From an uncultured Collinsella sp. (GTDB lineage Bacteria; Actinomycetota; Coriobacteriia; Coriobacteriales; Coriobacteriaceae), in assembly GCA_900540985.1 (NCBI GenBank), contig UQIC01000019.1, forward strand, positions 1 to 39,267: DNA of 39,267 bases, given 5' to 3'. How positions within the stretch are numbered: the stretch's first letter is position 1; each line of letters starts with the position of its first letter. The position numbers and the translations under genes are program-made. Shown piece by piece: positions 24,632 through 33,036 of the stretch. The notes below the pieces were generated by a model, which saw only the letters and a list, made by a program, of their open reading frames with translations, ran no database searches and was not told where the DNA came from.

Positions 24632-24898
24632 CTAGCCTTCCACGAGCCCGGCTTCACGCATGCGCGCAATAAACGCACCCACGTCCTCGCACGCGCGTCC
24701 GGGATCGACTTCATACTTTGCTGCGATGCGTTCGGCAATCGCCGCCTCGTCAAGCCCTTCTTCCACGCCGCGCCAGATATCGGCGCCCGTGCCGTTGAGC
24801 TTCACCATGCCATGGAACGACTTGCTGGCCTCGCCCGTGGCGATGGCGACGGCCTGCCCGGCAACGTCGCGCATAACAAATCCCTGCTTAATCCTCAT
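24632..24898 (-). CDS. PqqD family peptide-recognition protein (RRE)
   Basis: An 88-residue stand-alone PqqD-like domain. PqqD proteins hold the leader of a ribosomally made peptide and present it to the modifying enzyme. The pattern is typical: MRIKQGFVMRDVAGQAV at the N-terminus, VKLNGTGADIWRGVEEG in the middle, then a winged-helix-like C-terminus (IAERIAAKYEVD, FIARMREAGLV). The ATG at 24898 has AAGGAG at 8-nt spacing and lies inside the end of the kinase-like gene (11-nt overlap). Its presence is the best argument that this operon handles a RiPP-like peptide. Confidence 0.92.
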   Translation of the reverse strand: MRIKQGFVMRDVAGQAVAIATGEASKSFHGMVKLNGTGADIWRGVEEGLDEAAIAERIAAKYEVDPGRACEDVGAFIARMREAGLVEG

Positions 24899-25730
24899 GC
24901 GAGGCACTCCTTACATAATTATGGTAATCCAGACCGGTCAAGCCCTCAAAGCTCGCGCGAACGGCATCCTCGGACATGTCGCACGCAAGCTCATACACTG
25001 GAACGCGCGCGAGCATGGCATCCAAGAGGTCGAGCGTGAGCATTGCAGCGCCAGCATCCGGTGGAAAGTAAACCTGCCGCATTATCTTATCGAGATTGAG
25101 CGCCGCGCTCGCCAAGCGAATGGAAGATGAACCCGGATCGCTGCGGGACAGCAGCACGATGCCGGCGAGCGGGGCAGAATCATTGCATTGCCAGCCCTCT
25201 TTGCCGGCCCACGGCGTGCCGTAAACCACTGGCAGCTCTTCGTGACACTCCGGAATGCGGACAAACGGCTTGTCCCCGTTTATCACCCGCACGGCATCGC
25301 CCAGGTACTGGCGCCACAGGCGAATATGGGTCGACTTGCCCGTACCGCTCGGCGCGGTAAACAGATAGGCACGCCCCTCAAACTCGATAACCGCTCCATG
25401 GACCAACAGCCGGTGCCGCTCGGGCAGGCGATTCGCAATCGCACGCTGCACCGACAATGTCTCCAAGTAAGCATCGGTCCAGTCCGTGCCTTCGGTGGCC
25501 ACCGCTCGTTCAGCCTCGATATCGGCCCGCGTGACTCTCACTTCAAAATCGACACGAACTTCAGTGCCAGCATCACAAGCGATGTAATCTCGGCAAAGCC
25601 ATGCGATCTGTGCATGCAGAGGATGGGCCCTCACAACAAGATCGGCAATGCATATACAAAACGGGCTTGCTTCATCACCAAATTCAGAATTCGCTCGAAC
25701 AGCGCGGTGCGATTCCAACACAGACCCCAT
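24888..25730 (-). CDS. HPr kinase-like P-loop protein
   Basis: A 280-residue protein with an HPr kinase/PEP-carboxykinase-like ATP site: TAPSGTGKSTH (P-loop, Lys132), preceded by VHGAVIEF and followed by INGDKPFVRI, which carries the acidic residue expected near the Mg site. Relatives act in HPrK/PqqD cassettes and, in paeninodin-type lasso clusters, phosphorylate the precursor's serine. True HprK with HPr-binding and DRTGK-type N-terminal domains is not seen here. The ATG directly abuts the preceding TAG (TAG-ATG), indicating coupled translation. Candidate substrates in the operon are the 40-residue peptide (Thr22, Ser23, Thr27, Thr35) or the Ser-rich TM protein. Confidence 0.85.
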   Translation of the reverse strand: MGSVLESHRAVRANSEFGDEASPFCICIADLVVRAHPLHAQIAWLCRDYIACDAGTEVRVDFEVRVTRADIEAERAVATEGTDWTDAYLETLSVQRAIANRLPERHRLLVHGAVIEFEGRAYLFTAPSGTGKSTHIRLWRQYLGDAVRVINGDKPFVRIPECHEELPVVYGTPWAGKEGWQCNDSAPLAGIVLLSRSDPGSSSIRLASAALNLDKIMRQVYFPPDAGAAMLTLDLLDAMLARVPVYELACDMSEDAVRASFEGLTGLDYHNYVRSASHED

Positions 25731-26216
25731 CTACTTGTAATAGCCCGTCCACTTAGAGCCGTCGGGTTCCGTAACTTCACCGGGCTGATCTTCGCCGACA
25801 GAATCGGTATTGTCACTTGGCCCATCTTGATTCGAAGAATCCTGGACATTATTATTCGAGCTATTTCCACCGCTATAGGACGCATTGTTATCTGCTTTAC
25901 CGCCGGACTCATCTGCCCTCTTCGCCACCCTATTGGCATCAGCGGTTTCGGAACCGTTAGATGAATCGGCCGTATCGTTATTTGTCTCATCATCCTTGTC
26001 TGTTGAAGCAACGTTTTCCGATTGTTCGGCAACGGTTTCGATGTTCCCAGCGGTCTTATTCTTAGAATCCTCGCCCCCGTGGCTCATAGCAATCGCGATG
26101 ATTGCCACAAGGAGAACAATCGCCGCGGCAACGACAGCCCAGATGATTTTCTTTTTTTGGGAAGGCCGTTGCGCCATATGGCTCCCGACGCTGTTCGTGT
26201 TTGCCATCTTCACCAT
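25731..26216 (-). CDS. one-TM protein with Ser/Asn/Asp-rich extracellular tail, unknown function
   Basis: A 161-residue protein that I do not recognise. Basic residues (SQKKK) precede a strong TM helix (about residues 24-44, IIWAVVAAAIVLLVAIIAIA), then about 115 residues rich in Ser, Asn, Asp, Glu and Thr, ending EPDGSKWTGYYK. The predicted topology puts the disordered tail outside. It lies between the candidate precursor and the kinase and abuts the latter. It could be an anchor, an immunity protein or itself a substrate. Start at 26216 (weak SD) or ATG 26207. Base composition is less GC-rich than the flanking enzymes. Confidence 0.75.
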   Translation of the reverse strand: MVKMANTNSVGSHMAQRPSQKKKIIWAVVAAAIVLLVAIIAIAMSHGGEDSKNKTAGNIETVAEQSENVASTDKDDETNNDTADSSNGSETADANRVAKRADESGGKADNNASYSGGNSSNNNVQDSSNQDGPSDNTDSVGEDQPGEVTEPDGSKWTGYYK

Positions 26217-26237
26217 TCAGTCCGTTCTTTATTAGAA

Positions 26238-26264
26238 GAGGGGGCCGCGCAGAGCGACCCCCTC
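26238..26264 (-). terminator. hairpin attenuator between precursor and downstream genes
   Basis: Arms 26238-26248 and 26254-26264 pair at all 11 positions (one G-U) around a 5-nt loop. On the minus strand only TTCTAATAAAG follows, so read-through is expected. This layout, precursor then hairpin then processing genes, is common in peptide operons, where it raises the precursor's mRNA over the rest. Confidence 0.6.
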
Positions 26265-26290
26265 CGTTTGAGATAACAACGATCCGTTAA

Positions 26291-26413
26291 TTAGTTACCC
26301 GGATGGTACGTACCGTTATTATCGCCAGGACCAGTGGGGACATTTGAGGTCCTTACAACGTCCTCAGCATCAACCGCGATAACGGTCAGCTCGGGCTCGG
26401 TGTATTTTTCCAT
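26291..26413 (-). CDS. candidate RiPP precursor peptide (40 residues)
   Basis: A short ORF with an excellent SD (AGGAG, 7-nt spacing) that lies inside the last codons of the surface-protein gene; the ATG is 4 nt after that stop. The N-terminal half (MEKYTEPELTVIAVDAED) has the look of a peptide leader: Tyr4, Pro7 and a Leu/Val/Ile run as in leaders held by PqqD-like domains. The C-terminal half begins around VVRTSN and continues VPTGPGDNNGTYHPGN, rich in Gly, Pro, Asn and hydroxy residues, with no Cys. A hairpin follows, then HPrK-like, PqqD, NTase, peptidase and exporter genes. That it is the substrate is inferred from size, position and leader-like pattern; the chemistry and cleavage site are unknown. 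Confidence 0.75.
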   Translation of the reverse strand: MEKYTEPELTVIAVDAEDVVRTSNVPTGPGDNNGTYHPGN

Positions 26414-26417
26414 TCAT

Positions 26418-29400
26418 TTACTCCTTTCCAATGGTTTCTAAAATCTGCTGAGCATATTCCAGTTCTTCAGGAGATGCTCCCGGATTATCCAAAACCGCCT
26501 TGGCAACGGTCTTAGCCGAATGTTGATGCGACGCAGTCTCAGCAACCTCCACCGTCGTACCATCAACTGTCTGGTATTTGAGGTGTTCAGTCACATGGAA
26601 GGTCGTCGTGTAGTACTCAGCTTTAAGAGTTGTAACAACGAGATTCGCCAGGGCAGCGCCTCCGCTAAACAAAACGCGATTCGCTGCATGCACAGGTTCC
26701 TGCTCGGTAAGGCCGTCGTTCCAAGTCCACCAGCTATCGATGTACTTAGCGCCATCGGGCACCGAGGTGATGTATCCAAAGCGGAGTGACGTAGACTCGG
26801 ATGCCGCGGGGCCATCCATGCGCAGGGAGCCGCCCATATACTGGATATATTCGCCGATCTTCACAAACATGGGATAGGCATCGCCACTAACGTCAGATGT
26901 CTCATAGGGCTCAGTGAACTCAGGATCCTTGTACCAGCCAGCAAAAGCGTAATCGGAGCTAACGTTGAACTCAGCGTTGTTGATAGTCTTCCTGGTACCG
27001 GTGGCGTCGGTGTAGTCCTCAAGCTTATAAGACTTATTCATCTCGCTTGCAACGACCGCGTAATCAGAGAACTTGGCAGTCTCGAAAGTAACCTCGCCCT
27101 TCTGAGGGTTCAGCTTGGAAGGCTCGATGAGTTCGAGCTTTCCGTCGTGAACGCGGGCGACCATGACATTCTTGCCAGCGATGGACTGAGGATTGACCTT
27201 AATTGTCACCGTAATGGGTTCAGTGGTCTCCTTAACAGGAACCGAAGCAGTTGCGACAACCTGGTTATCGGCGCCCTTAACCTCGGTCACCATATCGACG
27301 GAGAGCTCAAACGGAACAACCGTGGCGTTCTTGGCAGTATCGACGATCTGACTATTGGCGGCCACATTCTGATCAGCCTTGACAACCAGCCGGACGCTAA
27401 CGGAGTTGTTGTCCTCCTTGGCCGCCTCGGTGACTATCTTGACCTCTTCGGCCTTGCCCTCGGCACTCGTGTCGACCGTCACGTCACCGATCTTGGCTTC
27501 GTTCTTAGTCTCGTCAACCGTGGCGTCCTTCACCGAAGCAGCAGCCTCAGCAGCGGTCTGGGCAACCTTCTTCTGCTCGTCCTGTTCAACGGTCACACCA
27601 TTAGTGGCGACAGAACCAGAGTTCTTATTCTCTTCGCTAGGCTTGACCACTTCGCCCTGCTGAGCAACGCCATAAGTGCCGTTGCTGTTCTTGACGCAGA
27701 TAAAGTCCTTAGCGCAGCAATCGGCAGGAACCTCAGCGGAAAAAGTGCCGCCGGAGACAGCTGCGTTGCCGCGATTGTCCTTATCGTAGTAGTTGTGGAT
27801 CATCGACGCGGTGCCGGAGAAGGTTCCCCCGGTAACCTTGAGGCTATCTTTGTCGTTGCCGTAAGAAGAGGTGAACAGAACGAAAGGCGCCGTGCCTTCG
27901 GCGGTGAAGGTACCGCCAGAGATGGTCGCGTCGCTCCAGTTCATGACGACATACTGGCTCGCGTTGGAGAACGTGCCGCCGGTAATCTCGAGCTTTGTAT
28001 TCGACCCGTTCTTCACCGCGTTGATGCCGCCGGCGAAGGTACCGCCGTTGATGACAAGCTTAGCGTTAGTGTCATCGGCGTTGCAAAGGTTGCTCGAGAA
28101 GCCGCCATCGTTCTTGACGGTGGTCCCGTCCTTGATGGTCATAGTTCCCTTGTTCTGAACTGTATACCAGCTGTTGCCGCCGTTCGAATAGGGATCAAGC
28201 TTGCCTGCCTCGTTGCTACGCTCGAAGGTGCCGCCCTCAAGCGTCGCCGTGCCAGCATTGACCAAGGCGCCCTTGCCGTGCGTCAGGTTGTCCACCGTGC
28301 CGGTCTTGGCCTCGCTGGAGTCAGTGACGGTCAGCGTGCCGTTGTTGGTGATGGTGTGATCCTTGACGTTGGTGAGCTTAAAGCCGTTGAGGTCGAGCGT
28401 GAGGTTCTTGCCCTCGGCGACCGTCACGTCCTCGGTGGCGTCCGCCAGCAGTTTGACCGTATCGCCTTCATTGGCAGCATCGATAGCGGCCTGGACGGAT
28501 GCATAGTTCTTGTCACCGATTTGGGCAGCAGCGGCAACGCCATAGGTGCCGTCGCTGTTCCTGATGCAGGTAAGGCCCTCGGCGCAGTACTCAGTGGGAA
28601 CCTTAGCGGAGAACGTGCCGCCGGAAACGCCAACCGTATTAGCAGAGTTGTCGAAAGCCGACTCCTGCATCGTCGAAGAATCCCAGGTGTAAGCCTTGAG
28701 AGCCGCGTTACCAGTCTTCGCCGTGAAGGTGCCACCGGTGATGGCGACCTTGCCAAGGTCCTTGTAGCCAGGGCGGTTGACAACGGAGATTGCCGCGCCG
28801 TCCTGGATAGCGCCGTCGTTCTCGGTCTTTGCGACCGGGTCGCCCGACACGGTGATCGCGCTACCGGCGTTAACGTTCAGGCTGCCCGAGCACACCTGCG
28901 CGCCCATCGTCTTCGCATTGATCATGGAATTATCGATGGTCAGCGTTCCGCTGCTGGGGAAGTAAATGCCGAAGCCGTTGGGAACGTTGAGCGTGCTGTT
29001 CTTCAGGACAACGGTGTCGTTCGTGTTATTGCCGTTCGTTTCGATGCCGCTCGTAGCGGTGGTAGACGCCTCAACGCCCTCAAACGTAAGGGTGGAGTTG
29101 TCGTACTTGATGGTGCCGCCCATGGCAGACGGGATCAAGCCGATCAGTTGAGAGCTCACGACTTTGCCGTTCTTCACCGTAAGCGATGCGTTGGGGTTAT
29201 TGATCTCGAACGCTGCAGAGTTCGCGTCAGTTCCCGTGCACGTCCAGGTATGTCCGTTCAGGTCAACCACGCGAGCAACGGTTCCGGAGTTGAAGGTGCT
29301 GCCCGTGGTGTAATCGCGCAGCAAAGTGATGGCCTTGCCGCTTGCGGTCTGCGCCTTGAACGCCTCGTCCATGGTGTAATAGCTGGTTTCGCCAACCTGC

Positions 29401-30612
29401 GCAAGGTAAGCTTTTGCCACGCCGAAGGTGCCGTCACAGTTCGGGGTAGCCGCAGAGCCTTCGATCAGATAGTGGGACGGATCGGTGCTGAACGTACCGC
29501 TCGTGACCTCGATCGTCGCCTTTGTGGGGTCGTTGGAAGTGGTGCCCGTGCTGTAGTCAACCGTGTTCAGCGTGCCATTGACGGTGCCGCCCGTGATGGA
29601 CACCTTCGCCGTCTTGCCTTCGGCGCCGTCGTAAGTCACCGACTCAACGTTACCGTTGACGGTGCCGCCGCTGATCGTCAGGTCACTGTTGAAACCGCCG
29701 CTGTACGTCCAGGCCGAGACGTTGCCGTTGACCGTGCCGCCCTTGACGGTAGCTCTGTGCCAGTTCTCAATGGCGTAGCTGTTAGCGGAATTCAGCGTAC
29801 CGCCGTTCAGGAACAGATCGCCGCGATCGACCTTAATCACGATGAAGTTATTCTGGGTAAAGTTGCCGCCCTTGATATTCAGGCCGGGGTACTTGGCGAC
29901 GCTGTCATCGCCCACGCGCACCAGGGACGCGCCCTTCGTTCCACCAGCGCCGCTGCCGTTGGTGACGTTGCCGCTCTCGAAGGTGAGCCAGCCCTTTCCC
30001 TGAATGTCGATGACATAGTGGGAGCTGACGCCAGAGTTCTCCGCGGTATCCACACGCTTGATGGTACCGGTATGGGTCTCGCTGCTGTCCATGACGGTAA
30101 CGCGAGCCGTGACCGTCAGCGCCGGTTTGCGCTCGCCAGTGCTGCCGTTAAGGGTGTGGCCATTCAGGTCGAGCGTGACATAGTTCGTGGAGATTGTGAC
30201 GTTCTCCGTCGTATCGGTCAGCAGCTTCACCGTTGCCTTGCGCGACGCGGCGTTAATTGCCTCCTGCAGGCTGGCATAGCTCTTGCCGTTGACCTCGGCG
30301 ACATTCGCAGTCGCAGGTTTTTGGGACTCAGCCCCCTGCTGCGAATTATCACCAGCCTGAGTAGTCGACCCCTGTTCGGCAGCCGTCTGCCCGTTGGCAG
30401 AGCCCTCGCTGGTGCCGTTATCAACCGAATCAGCATCGGTTACCTTTTCGGAGTCACCCCCCCGGCTCACTTCCATTGACTTGGGATTGCTCTGTAGGCG
30501 TTTCGCCAGCGCCCACGGCATCGGCCAAAGCCGCCGTTGGCATCATCGAAACAACCATCGCGGTCGAAACCAGCACCGTAAGTGCTTTGCGACCCAACGC
30601 AGATCTACGCAT
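26418..30612 (-). CDS. secreted beta-helix surface protein, frame broken at a G7 tract
   Basis: It reads from the ATG at 30612 (SD GGAAGG) through a signal peptide (RKALTVLVSTAMVV...ALADA) to residue 52, where seven G (30457-30463) put a TGA next in frame. With six G the frame runs on to 26418 as a 1397-residue protein. The body has beta-helix-like repeats (GGTF, SGGTVNG, ITGGTF), three copies of a unit with C-A-x4-C-I/V-(R/K)-N-S-(D/N)-G-T-Y-G-V, VNGKSYASLQEAI-type segments, then an InlB/Listeria-Bacteroides-like FAGWYKDPEF repeat and a WWTWNDG-containing C-terminal domain. There is no LPxTG or TM anchor. The ORF body alone starts at 30521 but that Met has no SD. Phase variation, a recent mutation or a sequencing error can explain the break. 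First gene of the operon. Confidence 0.85.
30457..30463. repeat. G7/C7 homopolymer at the frameshift
   Basis: Seven C on the plus strand (GGGGGGG in the mRNA) mark the point where the signal-peptide frame and the protein-body frame meet. Loss of one base, or gain of two, fuses them. The run sits 52 codons into the gene, a typical place for a contingency tract. Confidence 0.75.
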
Positions 30613-30657
30613 CCCGTCACCTTCCTTTCCGTCGTTATCGACGTCCGACATCGAGCC

Positions 30658-30728
30658 TCGAATGCCGGAGCAGCGCCAACATCCTAAGCGGCTATGGGGG
30701 CGACCCGCACCGATGTGCTCGGCATCGA
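30658..30728 (-). promoter_or_regulatory. structured 5' leader of the operon
   Basis: In the roughly 135-nt leader, arms 30658-30672 and 30716-30728 form a 13-bp stem with two single-base bulges. ACATC/GATGT can extend it, and a GC-rich interior (GCGG...CCGC) can pair further. I cannot match it to a named riboswitch class. Confidence 0.45.
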
Positions 30729-30753
30729 GAGAAATCCCCTATAGTTAGAATAA

Positions 30754-30789
30754 ATTTTAGGCTCTCTGCGCCGCGGCGGTCAATTGACC
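30754..30789 (-). promoter_or_regulatory. promoter of the surface-protein / peptide operon with palindromic operator
   Basis: On the minus strand TTGACC (30778-30783), 18 bp, TAAAAT (30754-30759). The -35 is inside a perfect 12-bp palindrome GGTCAATTGACC (30778-30789), a likely repressor or activator site. Confidence 0.55.
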
Positions 30790-30879
30790 AACCTGTTAAC
30801 GGTAGTTCTATTACTTGTACTTTACGGGATAAGCCTGCTTTATGGACTCTTTGCGAGCTGGCGCTGGGTTTAGCCGGCT

Positions 30880-30897
30880 ATTCCACCGCAACTTATC
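30880..30897. repeat. copy of the AAGTTGCGGTGGAATA repeat at a gene's stop codon
   Basis: TATTCCACCGCAACTTATC-like sequence equals the inverted repeat arms at 8804-8823 and 8853-8872 (exact over 16 bp to the first). Its TTA forms the stop codon of the minus-strand gene at 30893. Confidence 0.6.
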
Positions 30898-31468
30898 TTG
30901 CCGATGGAGCTGTCGTCGTTTCGTTCGTCTGATTCGCATTGGCTTCGCTGCCTTGTTCGTCCTCGTCCTTTTGTGCATCGGCGATGGTGGAGGCTGCCGC
31001 AACGATGCCGCGCTGGGCTGCGACGCCCGTCTGGGTCTGAGCGCCCTCGACAACTTCTGTGCCTGCATGCGCGAGCTCGGGCGATTTAAACACTGCGTCC
31101 AAGTTGGCGCCACCGCCGGCGTAGCCAAGCGCAGCGAGTGCGATGACGATCACTGCAACGACGGCCACGATCGGCACATAACGATGCCAACCAGCAGGAT
31201 TGAGCCCGCTGCGGCGAGCCGCCCCGCGGCTGATGTAACCGAGCGTGCCGTCGTGCTTGAGCTTTGAGCCCACCACGCGTTTCCGGCCCCATAGCGAGGA
31301 CTCTGCCTGCATGGCCAAGCGGGCGCTTGCCGAAGGATAGCCGTATTTAGTGCGCTTGAACGAGCCATCAAACCCCGAGGCGTGTTTACCCCACGTCACC
31401 GATGTTGTGCGTCGGTTGACCGGCGCGGCACTCCGCCTTCTGCGGCTCGGTTTTGAAGTCTCAGCCAT
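30893..31468 (-). CDS. one-TM protein of unknown function (191 residues)
   Basis: I do not recognise the family. A basic Arg/Ser/Lys-rich cytoplasmic part (about residues 1-95, SKPSRRRRS, KRTKYGYPS, SSLWGRKRV) precedes a TM helix (about 98-120, VPIVAVVAVIVIALAAL) and an extracellular Glu/Asp/Thr/Gln-rich tail. The start at 31468 has GAGGG upstream; the frame is open 18 codons more with no SD. It ends inside a repeat sequence, so its last residues may have been altered by that repeat. It is in the same direction as the regulator upstream, 69 bp away. Confidence 0.75.
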   Translation of the reverse strand: MAETSKPSRRRRSAAPVNRRTTSVTWGKHASGFDGSFKRTKYGYPSASARLAMQAESSLWGRKRVVGSKLKHDGTLGYISRGAARRSGLNPAGWHRYVPIVAVVAVIVIALAALGYAGGGANLDAVFKSPELAHAGTEVVEGAQTQTGVAAQRGIVAAASTIADAQKDEDEQGSEANANQTNETTTAPSAR

Positions 31469-31537
31469 ATGCCCTCGCACGCCGTAACCAAATCGAAACA
31501 ATAACGCTTTGGACTGTAGCACACGCGTCGCGCGCGG

Positions 31538-32770
31538 TCACGGGCACCTCGCCCAACGGTCATCGTCCTTCAGCAAGCGCCACAGCGTTGTACGGCTTAT
31601 GCCCAGCACCTCCGCCGCACGGGTTCGGTTGCCGTGGAGGTGGTCTACAACCAGATGCGCGATATCTCGCTCGGTATCGGCCAGCGGTCGCAGGATATAC
31701 AGGTCACTTTCGAGCGTCGGGGCGCCAAAGGTTGCGGTCTTAATCACGTCCTCTTGGGCGAGCACTTCCTCCGCCACAGCGCGGTCTACCGTGCCCGCCC
31801 CCACCAATATATACAGTCGTTCCGAGACCTCGCGGAGCTGCAGATAGTTGCGCGGCCAGCGGTAAGCATCGAGCGTCTTCATCGCCGCGGCAGACAGCGC
31901 GGGCGCTGCCGTCCCAAATGCATCGGCGAGATATTCCAAATAGCGCGCAACCTTCGTCGACGCGGCTCCCTGCTCGGCGATTGCCGGCGCCACGCTCACC
32001 GCACAGGCGAAGCGCTCGGTCACAAAGGCGGCTTGATCACTTTCGCTGCCGCCCGGCATGTCATTCGCCGTCAGCACCACATGGCAGCGCGTCGCCAACG
32101 CGGTGTCGGTCATCGTGGAGACCAGCTCGCGGAGGCGCTGGGGGCCAACCGCGTTCCAGCCCTCAATGCAAAGGGTCAGCCCCGTTTGGAACAGCGGCGA
32201 TTCGGCACTTTTGAGCACATGGCGCCAACCGCGATCGGTGAGTTCATCGAGCGCGACGGAAACAAAGGGCTGATCTGCAAAAGGACCGTCCAGATAGAGG
32301 CGCTTGGCGATCTCAACCTGACCCACTCCCAGCTCACCCTCGAGCATAAGGGGCACACCGCGCGCGTAGCTCTCGGCAACCGGTGCAGCCACTGCAGCGG
32401 CACCCTCAACGATGCCGTACGCGCTCGATTCGTAGCGGGCCTCAACTTCGTCGGCGTTGAGCCACTCGATGCCCGCATGCGCCGCGGCACCGCGCACCTC
32501 GCGGACCACGACGACCCAAAGGCCCCCGCCCTCTTTGTCGATGGGGCGAACGGTCAGGCTCAGGCGCGCACCCGCACGCCCCATAACCAGACGCGCACCG
32601 TCTCCTATACGGTCGAGGCGCTCAGCGACAAAAACCGCCACATCCCGCTCAAGCGCCGCGTCATTCATGGTCGAGATCGCGACGTCCCCACGCGCATCGA
32701 TTGCCAATGCCGAGGCCCCGGCGGCAGCTAGGGCATCGGTCAAGATGTTCAGTTTGACATCGCTATCCAT
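31538..32770 (-). CDS. Fis-type regulator with degenerate AAA+ domain
   Basis: A 410-residue protein shaped like a sigma-54 activator: an N-terminal sensor-like region (about 1-110), an AAA+-like middle and a C-terminal Fis HTH (NRTRAAEVLGISRTTLWRLL, about 381-400). The ATP site is eroded: the P-loop reads GELGVGQ with Gln151 in place of Lys, Walker B reads LCIEGW rather than a DE pair, and no GAFTGA loop is seen. It therefore probably does not hydrolyse ATP or act with sigma-54, but may bind DNA as a sigma-70-type regulator. The start at 32770 has CAGGGG upstream. Its target is not visible; the neighbours are a one-TM protein and yeiH. Confidence 0.85.
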   Translation of the reverse strand: MDSDVKLNILTDALAAAGASALAIDARGDVAISTMNDAALERDVAVFVAERLDRIGDGARLVMGRAGARLSLTVRPIDKEGGGLWVVVVREVRGAAAHAGIEWLNADEVEARYESSAYGIVEGAAAVAAPVAESYARGVPLMLEGELGVGQVEIAKRLYLDGPFADQPFVSVALDELTDRGWRHVLKSAESPLFQTGLTLCIEGWNAVGPQRLRELVSTMTDTALATRCHVVLTANDMPGGSESDQAAFVTERFACAVSVAPAIAEQGAASTKVARYLEYLADAFGTAAPALSAAAMKTLDAYRWPRNYLQLREVSERLYILVGAGTVDRAVAEEVLAQEDVIKTATFGAPTLESDLYILRPLADTERDIAHLVVDHLHGNRTRAAEVLGISRTTLWRLLKDDDRWARCP

Positions 32771-33036
32771 GATTTGCCCCTGTCCGTGGCGACATGCAAC
32801 CGCCGGCGGTCGCACGACCGAGTGTTTCAAAATTGAACGATATTGCTCACCAAACACTATAGGGCAGAAAGCGCCGTCCTGCGAGTATAGGTGTTGCCCC
32901 GCATCGCCATCCTGGCGGGGCGATAAGAGCTCTTCGGGACTTATAAACCTGCGGACAAGCCATACCCGCAAGAGCTCCTATCGCTCCACCGTGAGAATGC
33001 GCTCACCAGCACGCAGCACGTAGATAAGCTACTTCT
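32771..33036. other. intergenic region with inverted repeat
   Basis: 266 bp between yeiH and the regulator. CGATAAGAGCTCTT (32921-32934) and AAGAGCTCCTATCG (32970-32983) form a 14-bp inverted repeat with one mismatch, next to a GCCCCGC/GCGGGGC hairpin (about 32896-32920). They may end yeiH mRNA or form a leader for the regulator. Minus-strand TATAGT and TATACT boxes are present without clear -35s. Confidence 0.4.

Noticed and set aside
21275..26413. Classification as a lasso peptide or lanthipeptide cluster
   Set aside because: No cyclase, B2 protease, LanB/LanC/LanM or radical SAM gene is in the cluster, and the precursor has no Cys.
27147..30479. 1110-codon plus-strand frame opposite the beta-helix protein
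   Set aside because: Same cause: antisense of a real repeat-rich gene, with no recognisable fold.
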